A stretch of DNA of 64,000 nucleotides from Watersipora subatra (Eukaryota > Bryozoa > Gymnolaemata > Cheilostomatida > Watersiporidae), in the NCBI RefSeq assembly GCF_963576615.1, contig NC_088716.1:63600728-63664727 (forward strand). Reading direction: 5' to 3'. The notes under the pieces were generated by a model. It was given only the letters and a program-made list of their open reading frames with translations. It searched no databases and had not been told where the DNA came from. Position numbers and translations under genes: made by a program. Position 1 is the stretch's first letter, and every line of letters starts with the position of its first letter. Positions 56,771 through 64,000 of this stretch are shown here, in pieces.

Positions 56771-56983
56771 ATATGTATTTTAGCAGATTGTATTTTGTGA
56801 CCAAATAATTTTGCGGAGGTAAAGCATATGAGAGTACATTGTAGTACAGCAACTCATAGAAATTTACTTTTTTGTCACAAGTAGTAGCAGGAATTGTCAT
56901 AGGGATTCTGCTAGCAGTCCTAGTTAGCCTCAACACTGTATAGTTCTAAGGCTATATGAAAAATAGGAAAGTAATGCTTGTGA

Positions 56984-56989
56984 TTTATT
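56984..56989 (-). terminator. Polyadenylation signal of the ankyrin gene
   Basis: AATAAA on the minus strand, four bases beyond the TAA. Being so close to the stop it implies a very short 3' UTR, or use of a later site. Confidence 0.55.
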
Positions 56990-56993
56990 GTTA

Positions 56994-57281
56994 TTATGTT
57001 GTCAAATTAGCAGGTTTTAAGGAATTTTTAGAGACTTTTCTTGCAGTGGCGCTGATGATATATTTGGCAATATCTGTATGGCCTCGTTGTTTGGCTAAGC
57101 TCAGCCCAGTGATGCTTTCGTCAGAATTAATAGAATTCTTTTTTCTTCTAATAAGACTCGCTCCAGCCTCTCTAAGCTTCTTCATCATGGGAAGGCTGTC
57201 ATACATGGCACAATAGTGTACTGCGCAGAAGCCGTCATTGTCTCTTTTGTTCAACTCAAGTCGGCAAACTTGTTTTCTTCT
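56994..57281 (-). CDS. Ankyrin gene terminal exon
   Basis: Strong acceptor TTTTATCATTGGCAG; 95 codons then TAA at 56996-56994. Reads LNKRDNDGFCAVHYCAMYD and LAKQRGHTDIAKYIISATAR. AATAAA lies just after the stop. Confidence 0.85.
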   Translation of the reverse strand, partial: RRKQVCRLELNKRDNDGFCAVHYCAMYDSLPMMKKLREAGASLIRRKKNSINSDESITGLSLAKQRGHTDIAKYIISATARKVSKNSLKPANLTT

Positions 57282-60200
57282 CTGCCAATGATAAAAGTAA
57301 AACCTGCAGGTGTAGCAATTTTGTTACTAAATTCGTCTTTTAAGGAGCTGATAACCCCCAAGTTCAAATAGATTTTGGAATAGACAACTCTAGTTTCAAC
57401 ATGAAAAATGGCGAACTTGAAAAGTGGCTATGCCATTATTTTGTTTCAATATGACCAACAGTATGAGTCAGAGGAAGAGAGAGTTTACAATATGAGTCAG
57501 AAGAATAAAGAGTTTAACAATATGAATCAGAGAAAGAAAGAGTTTAACAATATGAGTCAGAGGAAGAAAGAGTTTAACAACATGAGTCAGAGGAAGAAAG
57601 AGTTTAACAATATGAGTCAGGGGAAGAAAGAGTTTAACAATATGAGTCAGAGGGAGAAATAGTTTAACAATATGAGTCAGAGGAAGAAAGAGTTTAACAA
57701 TATGAGTCAGAAGAAGAAAGAGTTTAACAATATGAGTCAGAGGAAGAAAGAGTTTAACAATATGAGTCAGAAGAAGAAAGAGTTTAACAATATGAGTCAG
57801 AGGAAGAAAGAGTTTAACAATATGAGTCAGGGGGAAAAAAGAGTTTAACAATATGAGTCAGAAGAAGAAAGAGTTTAACAATATGAGTCAGAAGAAGAAA
57901 GAGTTTAACAATATGAGTCAGAGGAAGAAAGAGTTTAACAATATGAGTCAGGGGGAAAAAAGAGTTTAACAATATGAGTCAGAAGAAGAAAGAGTTTAAC
58001 AATATGAGTCAGAAGAAGAAAGAGTTTAACAATATGAGTCAGAGAAAGAGTTTAACAATATGAGGTCAGAGGAAGAAAGAGTTTAACAATATGAGTCAGA
58101 GGAAGAAAGAGTTTAACAATATGAGTCAGGGGAAAAAAGAGTTTAACAATATGAGTCAGAAGAAGAAAGAGTTTAACAATATGAGTCAGAGGAAGAAAGA
58201 GTTTAACAATATGAGTCAGAAGAAGAAAGGGTTTAACAATATGAGTCAGAGGAAGAAAGAGTTTAACAATATGAGTCAGAAGAAGAAAGAGTTTAACAAT
58301 ATGAGGTCAGAGGAAGAAAGAGTTTAACAATATGAGTCAGGGGAAGAAAGAGTTTAACAATATGAGTCAGAGGGAGAAATAGTTTAACAATATGAGTCAG
58401 AGGAAGAAAGAGTTTAACAATATGAGTCAGAAGAAGAAAGAGTTTAACAATATGAGTCAGAAGAAGAAAGAGTTTAACAATATGAGTCAGAGGAAGAAAG
58501 AGTTTAACAATATGAGTCAGGGGGAAAAAAGAGTTTAACAATATGAGTCAGAAGAAGAAAGAGTTTAACAATATGAGTCAGAGGAAGAAAGAGTTTAACA
58601 ATATGAGTCAGAGGAAGAAAGAGTTTAACAATATGAGTCAGGGGGAAAAAAGAGTTTAACAATATGAGTCAGAAGAAGAAAGAGTTTAACAATATGAGTC
58701 AGAAGAAGAAAGAGTTTAACAATATGAGTCAGAGAAAGAGTTTAACAATATGAGGTCAGAGGAAGAAAGAGTTTAACAATATGAGTCAGAGGAAGAGTTT
58801 AACAATATGAGTCAGGGGAAAAAAGAGTTTAACAATATGAGTCAGAGGAAGAAAGAGTTTAACAATATGAGGTCAGAGGAAGAAAGAGTTTAACAATATG
58901 AGTCAGAAGAAGAAAGAGTTTAACAATATGAGTCAGAGGAAGAGTTTAACAATATGAGGTCAGAGGAAGAAAGAGTTTAACAATATGAGTCAGAGGAAGA
59001 AAGAGCTTAACAATATGAGTCAGGGGAAAAAAGAGTTTAACAATATGAGTCAGAGGAAGAAAGAGTTTAACAATATGAGGTCAGAGGAAGAAAGAGTTTA
59101 ACAATATGAGTCAGAAGAAGAAAGAGTTTAACAATATGAGTCAGAGGAAGAAAGAGTTTAACAATATGAGTCAGAGAAAGAAAGAGTTTAACAATATGAG
59201 TCAGAGGAAGAAAGAGTTTAACAATATGAGTCAGAGGAAGAAAGAGTTTAACAACATGAGTCAGAGGAAGAAAGAGTTTAACAATATGAGTCAGGGGAAA
59301 AAAGAGTTTAACAATATGAGTCAGAGGAAGAAAGAGTTTAACAATATGAGGTCAGAGGAAGAAAGAGTTTAACAATATGAGTCAGAAGAAGAAAGAGTTT
59401 AACAATATGAGTCAGAGGAAGAGTTTAACAATATGAGGTCAGAGGAAGAAAGAGTTTAACAATATGAGTCAGAGGAAGAAAGAGTTTAACAACATGAGTC
59501 AGAGGAAGAAAGAGTTTAACAATATGAGTCAGGGGAAAAAAGAGTTTAACAATATGAGTCAGAGGAAGAAAGAGTTTAACAATATGAGGTCAGAGGAAGA
59601 AAGAGTTTAACAATATGAGTCAGAGGAAGAAAGAGTTTAACAACATGAGTCAGAGGAAGAAAGAGTTTAACAATATGAGTCAGGGGAAAAAAGAGTTTAA
59701 CAATATGAGTCAGAGGAAGAAAGAGTTTAACAATATGAGGTCAGAGGAAGAAAGAGTTTAACAATATGAGTCAGAAGAAGAAAGAGTTTAACAATATGAG
59801 TCAGAGGAAGAGTTTAACAATATGAGGTCAGAGGAAGAAAGAGTTTAACAATATGAGTCAGAGGAAGAAAGAGTTTAACAACATGAGTCAGAGGAAGAAA
59901 GAGTTTAACAATATGAGTCAGGGGAAAAAAGAGTTTAACAATATGAGTCAGAGGAAGAAAGAGTTTAACAATATGAGGTCAGAGGAAGAAAGAGTTTAAC
60001 AATATGAGTCAGAAGAAGAAAGAGTTTAACAATATGAGTCAGAGGAAGAGTTTAACAATATGAGGTCAGAGGAAGAAAGAGTTTAACAATATGAGTCAGA
60101 GGAAGAAAGAGCTTAACAATATGAGTCAGGGGAAAAAAGAGTTTAACAATATGAGTCAGAGGAAGAAAGAGTTTAACAATATGAGGTCAGAGGAAGAAAG

Positions 60201-63078
60201 AGTTTAACAATATGAGTCAGAAGAAGAAAGAGTTTAACAATATGAGTCAGAAGAAGAAAGAGTTTAACAATATGAGTCAGAGAAAGAAAGAGTTTAACAA
60301 TATGAGTCAGAGGAAGAAAGAGTTTAACAATATGAGTCAGAGGAAGAAAGAGTTTAACAACATGAGTCAGAGGAAGAAAGAGTTTAACAATATGAGTCAG
60401 GGGAAAAAAGAGTTTAACAATATGAGTCAGAGGAAGAAAGAGTTTAACAATATGAGTCAGAGGAAGAAAAAGTTTAACAATATGAGTCAGAGGAAGAAAG
60501 AGTTTAACAATATGAGTCAGAGGAAGAAAGAGTTTAACAGTATGAGTCAGAGGAAGAAAGAGTTTAACAATATGAGTCAGAGGAAGAAAGAGTTTAACAA
60601 TATGAGTCAGAAGAACAAAGAGTTTAACAATATGAGTCAGAGGAAGAAAGAGTTTAACAATATGAGTCAGGGGAAAAAAGAGTTTAACAATATGAGTCAG
60701 AAGAAAAAAGAGTTTAACAATATGAGTCAGAGGAAGAAAGAGTTTAACAATATGAGTCAAAAGAAGAAAGGGTTTAACAATATGAGGTCAGAGGAAGAAA
60801 GAGTTTAACAATATGAGTCAGGGGAAAAAAGAGTTTAACAATATGAGTCAGAGGAAGAAAGAGTTTAACAATATGAGTCAGAGGGAGAAATAGTTTAACA
60901 ATATGAGTCAGAGGAAGAAAGAGTTTAACAATATGAGTCAGAAGAAGAAAGAGTTTAACAATATGAGTCAGAAGAAGAAAGAGTTTAACAATATGAGTCA
61001 GAGGAAGAAAGAGTTTAACAATATGAGTCAGAGGAAGAAAGAGTTTAACAATATGAGTCAGAGGAAGAAAGAGTTTAACAATATGAGTCAGAGGAAGAAA
61101 GAGTTTCACAATATGAGGTCAGAGGAAGAAAGAGTTTAACAATATCAGTCAAAGGGATAAAGAGTTTAATAACATCATAACATAAATATAACATAGATGT
61201 ATCTACATTGCATCATATAGATGTTGTTTCCATTACATATGAGTAGTCTATCATTTTGGTAGCTCAAGATATTTTGATGTTTTTAATTGCAACCATATTA
61301 GCCGTATTATTAACCATATTAGTCGGTCTTTACGAACATGTTTTTACCTTTGCTAGTATAAAGTTTATAACATTCCAGTGCTTTCTCTTGGCAGCAAGAG
61401 GAACAATAAGATGAATATCCACACTTCCGGCTTGTCGTCGAGAATCAATATGTTTGATGTGCAAATCTGTGATTTCTCTAGGACGTCGTATTCTGCCAAA
61501 TTTCATTGGACTATTTTATAGATAAAAGAGAGGCAAGTTCAATTCGTACAAATTGCTTCTTGGCAAAGCTTGGTAGTAGATTAAACTACTGAAAATTAAG
61601 ATCAAATAGTAAACAAATGTGTTGAACTCAGGCTGACCTATGTGTGCTGACCTATGACCTAAAACCCTCTGATATGTGCTCAATCTGCACATATCAGAGG
61701 GTTTTTGTGGCTTATTTATTAGCTTCACAGTATACTCTAGCTTTCTGCATACATATCTAATTGGTCTACTCTTTTCATTTATAACATGAGCAAAACCTAT
61801 CTAATTGATAATATTTGTTCAGCCATTAAATAGAGTTGATTGCGAAAGATATTAGCTATATAGAAAGCTGTGTAAGAGAGTCTAGTACCTCAGAAGTTGA
61901 TAAAGTGAGAGCTCCAGATAGCTCGGAGAAAAAGAGCCTTCTTGTAGGAGAAATGCAACTACTGCTGACCGCCCGTGAACAGAAGCAATGCTCAGAGCTG
62001 TTTCCTCTTCAAAAGTTATGGCCTCTCTTGTTGCTTCTGACGTGAACAACCTAGTGGCAACATTGTTAGTCCCATTATTCTTTGAAAGCAAAAGCCTTGT
62101 TCATTTAATCTTAACACTAGTCTGTCATTTCCTTTAGTTAATACCTGTAACATTTGACAGTAGGAATGACATTCTGACCTCTGTATTTGTACATTGTGCA
62201 TACACATTTATATGCATGTACCTACACATATACATTAATAAAATGTCTATACGCATATACATCCAAGTTTTTGTATAGTTACATACACACACAAACATAC
62301 ACATGGGCATATATATACATATACGTATATATCTGTACATACATAAACACATATATACATGTACATATCTATACCTATTAATATTTCTCAAAGTTTGTTG
62401 TGTGTGTGTTTGTCCAGCTATAGCTATTAAAATCTTGAATTAAATTTTGGATTATAATGGATTTGAACTCACAAAAGTTGCAACAGTAACTTTCAATCCT
62501 CGCGCTCTACCACTGAGCTAGCGCAAGGCATATTGACTGTTTTTATATTTATTTGACCTGCACAAAACATTCTTCTCATGATATGGAGTTTGAAAGTTAC
62601 AGTTGTTTGACAAAGTTTGAAAACCTTCACAGTTGATTTTATTTTCTCTCTTAATTTATTTTAACTACACAAAATTTTTTTCTCATGATATGTAGTTTAA
62701 AAGTTAGAATGGCAAAACTTGTTATATGTTACACACAAATCAATTTTTTGTCAAAAGACATTTTTATTACCCGAGCAATACGGTAGCACAGCTAGTCTAT
62801 ATATATATATATATTTGAAAAAAATGTTAAGAAGAAAGTAAACTTTTAGTAATTGCGCTACAAAATTGTTTCCTGCGATGCCCTCATCAGACACGGTGGT
62901 ACTAAACATTTTTTAGTACAACCGCGTCTGATGAGTGCATCGCACGAAACAATTTTGTAGCGCAATTACTAGAAGTTTACTTTTTTCTTAACATTTTTTT
63001 CAAATATTTCATACTCCACTTTTAGGTTTTTAGTGTAGATTTCTCTTTTTATATGCTTTTGCACCTTCTTTTAGTTAC

Positions 63079-63157
<79 letters not shown>

Positions 63158-64000
63158 TACATGTATATTATATATATTATATATATATTATATATATATT
63201 ATATATTTATATTATATATATACACGCTACACTATATATGCATATAATGCATATAGTGTAGCGTGTATATATATATACAGTGTAGTGTATATATATATAC
63301 ACTAGCTGTGCTACTCAGTGTTGCCCGGGTATTGAAAATCAGCTTATAAACAATGAGATGTAATGTGAGTTGTCTGCCACTTGCTATTAGCCTGGCACAT
63401 CGCCAATGGAAACTTTTAGTAAGCTTACTAATGAGAGCTTAATAATGTGTACATATGTACATATATGTACACATGTAAATATATGTACATATATACACAA
63501 ATATACATACACGTATCTACACATACACATATATACGCATACACATATATACATATATACTTACACATACTCCTGTATACACATATACGCATACACATAA
63601 ACACATACACATACACACATACACATATACACATACACATATAAACATACATATATATATATATACATACACATATACACATACATACATATGTGTGTAA
63701 TAATATAGATATAAAATAAAACTAATTAGCTAGAAGTCACCACAACATTGATAGCGCTATTGCGTTCTATAAGTGACAATACGTGATTTACCGATTGTCA
63801 CCTAGAAAGCAAATACATGTGTGTATAAATTTATATATAAGATCTAACTCAGAAATCAGATATTAAAAACTAACGTTCTTAAAACAGCCAGGTTTCCAAA
63901 CATGCAAGCAACATGTAGACATGTCCACCCTCGAATGTCTGTAGCATCCATATCTATCTCTTTTGCCATCAGGAAGCACATCAACTTCACTAAATCTACA
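56994..64000 (-). CDS. Ankyrin-repeat protein, last four exons (5' partial)
   Basis: Segments 63875-64000, 61889-62050, 61348-61510 and 56994-57281 join on the minus strand in phase (2, 2, 0) into 245 residues ending in TAA. Ankyrin units: GWTCLHVACMFGNLAVLRT; ETALSIASVHGRSAVVAFLL; VPLAAKRKHWNVINFILAK (degenerate); DNDGFCAVHYCAMYDSLPMM; TGLSLAKQRGHTDIAKYI. A non-ankyrin insert containing HIKHIDSRRQAGSVDIHLI lies between units two and three. I do not recognise a named orthologue. The protein starts beyond the right edge. Confidence 0.82.
57456..61160. repeat. Minisatellite, 30-bp unit, ~120 copies, 3.7 kb (ankyrin gene last intron)
   Basis: Unit AACAATATGAGTCAGAGGAA then GAAAGAGTTT. AGAAG/AGGAAG/GGGGAA variants and short units (AGTCAGAGGAAGAGTTT; TATGAGGTCAG, one base longer) recur in fixed order, giving higher-order blocks of ~240-270 bp between 58700 and 60200. 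Confidence 0.98.
61348..61510 (-). CDS. Ankyrin gene exon
   Basis: Acceptor CTATAAAATAG; reads PMKFGRIRRPREITDLHIKH and ends NVINFILAK at AAG|GTAAAA in phase 0. Confidence 0.8.
61889..62050 (-). CDS. Ankyrin gene exon
   Basis: Acceptor GACTAAC...TGCCACTAG (branch-like GACTAAC just upstream) fits incoming phase 2. Reads LFTSEATREAITFEEETALS and on to LLQEG. Donor CTGAG|GTACTA in phase 2. Confidence 0.78.
62195..62390. repeat. (TACA)n/(ACAT)n microsatellite
   Basis: Degenerate TACACATATA repeats at the 3' end of the adjoining SINE. Confidence 0.9.
62385..62530 (-). mobile_element. tRNA-derived SINE
   Basis: Minus strand: GCGCTAGCTCAGTGGTAGAG with a perfect A-box TAGCTCAGTGG (62510-62520) and near-perfect B-box GAGTTCAAATCC (62459-62470). 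Body AAGATTTTAATAGCTATAGC, then a simple-repeat tail. Not a functional tRNA: no anticodon stem or acceptor stem pairs. Confidence 0.75.
62570..62785 (-). repeat. Dispersed repeat, paralogue of 8473-9075
   Basis: Minus strand from CTCGGGTAATAAAAATG through ACATATCATGAGAAAAA twice. It supplies the unoccupied site for the 1.8-kb transposon at 6670. Confidence 0.7.
62847..62904 (-). ncRNA. Degenerate hammerhead motif on the opposite arm
   Basis: Minus strand retains CTGATGA (62890-62884), GAAAC (62872-62868), stem III and stem I, but stem II is GGGC-ATC-GCAG with two mispairs. Probably inactive or weak. Confidence 0.55.
62914..62971 (+). ncRNA. Type I hammerhead ribozyme motif
   Basis: Core CTGATGA (62928-62934), stem II GTGC-ATC-GCAC (62935-62945), GAA (62946-62948), stem III ACAA-TT-TTGT (62949-62958) and cleavage base A at 62959 (GTA). 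Stem I pairs GCGT (62924-62927) with GCGC (62960-62963). An internal loop and distal TAGTA/TACTA follow. The very short stem III is as in schistosome satellite and Penelope-associated hammerheads. All core residues are present, so self-cleavage is predicted, not shown. Confidence 0.82.
63070..63300. repeat. (TA)n with a palindromic ATATAGTGTAGCGTGTATAT core
   Basis: AT dinucleotide tract with inverted copies of ACGCTACACTATATG around 63230-63265, another hairpin-prone segment. Confidence 0.88.
63440..63710. repeat. (AC/AT)n microsatellite
   Basis: ACACATACACATATA-type degenerate repeats just upstream (minus-strand downstream) of the ankyrin exon at 63875. Confidence 0.92.
63875..64000 (-). 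CDS. Ankyrin gene exon (partial)
   Basis: From 63999 reads VDLVKLMCFLMAKEIDMDAT then DIRGWTCLHVACMFGNLAVL. Donor AGAAC|GTTAGT in phase 2. Confidence 0.82.

Larger units (their letters stand above)
62811..63007. mobile_element. Fold-back element with hammerhead ribozyme arms
   Basis: Two ~95-base arms, almost perfect inverted copies (ATATTTGAAAAAAATGTTAA ... TTAACATTTTTTTCAAATAT), meet near 62907. Each arm carries hammerhead core sequence. The element is flanked on both sides by (TA)n and inverted CTAGC/TGCCCGGGTA dispersed-repeat tails. Confidence 0.85.

Noticed and set aside
62450..62530. Functional tRNA gene on the minus strand
   Set aside because: A and B boxes are present but the acceptor, anticodon and T stems do not pair, and a SINE body follows.

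Overview
This 64 kb window is AT-rich, intron-rich animal DNA. The evidence is GT-AG exons of a conserved animal gene (WDTC1), a pol gene with metazoan-type retrotransposon domains, tRNA-derived SINEs and many TIR transposons. The composition suggests an invertebrate, perhaps a lophotrochozoan, but nothing here fixes the phylum.

Region 1 (1-29730, + strand) holds ten exons of the WDTC1 orthologue (WD40 + TPR substrate receptor of CUL4-DDB1). Only the first ~50 codons lie upstream of the window. All ten junctions are phase-consistent and give 623 residues ending in the family's typical C-terminus. Nine introns total ~27.9 kb. All except the 233-bp intron 5 carry a minisatellite, and three arrays include or abut a splice site (exon 2 acceptor, exon 3 donor, exon 9 acceptor). 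Intron 4 (11 kb) holds an 873-bp TTAA-flanked MITE, a 1.8-kb TA-flanked TIR element with an unrecognised ORF, a 23-bp array, a 1.1-kb dispersed repeat, and a Tigger-like relic nested in a hAT-like element nested in a 22-bp minisatellite. Intron 9 holds a 3-kb TTA-flanked (Harbinger-like) element with further insertions.

Region 2 (29.7-42.8 kb) is 3' flank with a weak exon candidate, then a trinucleotide array into which a copia element inserted on the minus strand (33552-41849, 5-bp duplication). A Ty3/gypsy-type element (35523-41003, 5-bp duplication) later inserted into the copia gag. The gypsy-type element has integrase upstream of reverse transcriptase, the order of the Gmr1-like group. 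The copia lacks RT and RNase H. A second 873-bp MITE follows in opposite orientation.

Region 3 (42.8-56.9 kb) holds weak exon evidence for a minus-strand gene (44.8-43.2 kb), two well-spliced exons ending an unrecognised plus-strand gene (49.2-49.7 kb), about ten minisatellites, a hAT-like MITE (51.2-52.0 kb) and a LINE 3' fragment (55 kb).

Region 4 (56.9-64 kb, minus strand) holds four phase-consistent exons of an ankyrin-repeat protein running in from beyond the right edge. Its last intron contains a 3.7-kb array of 30-bp units. Its 62 kb intron carries a tRNA-derived SINE and a fold-back element with a type I hammerhead ribozyme motif (62914-62971), the most unusual functional RNA signal here.

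By the spans listed, tandem arrays make up roughly 19 kb of the window. Most long apparent open frames come from arrays whose unit length is a multiple of three or lacks stops, and are not treated as genes.
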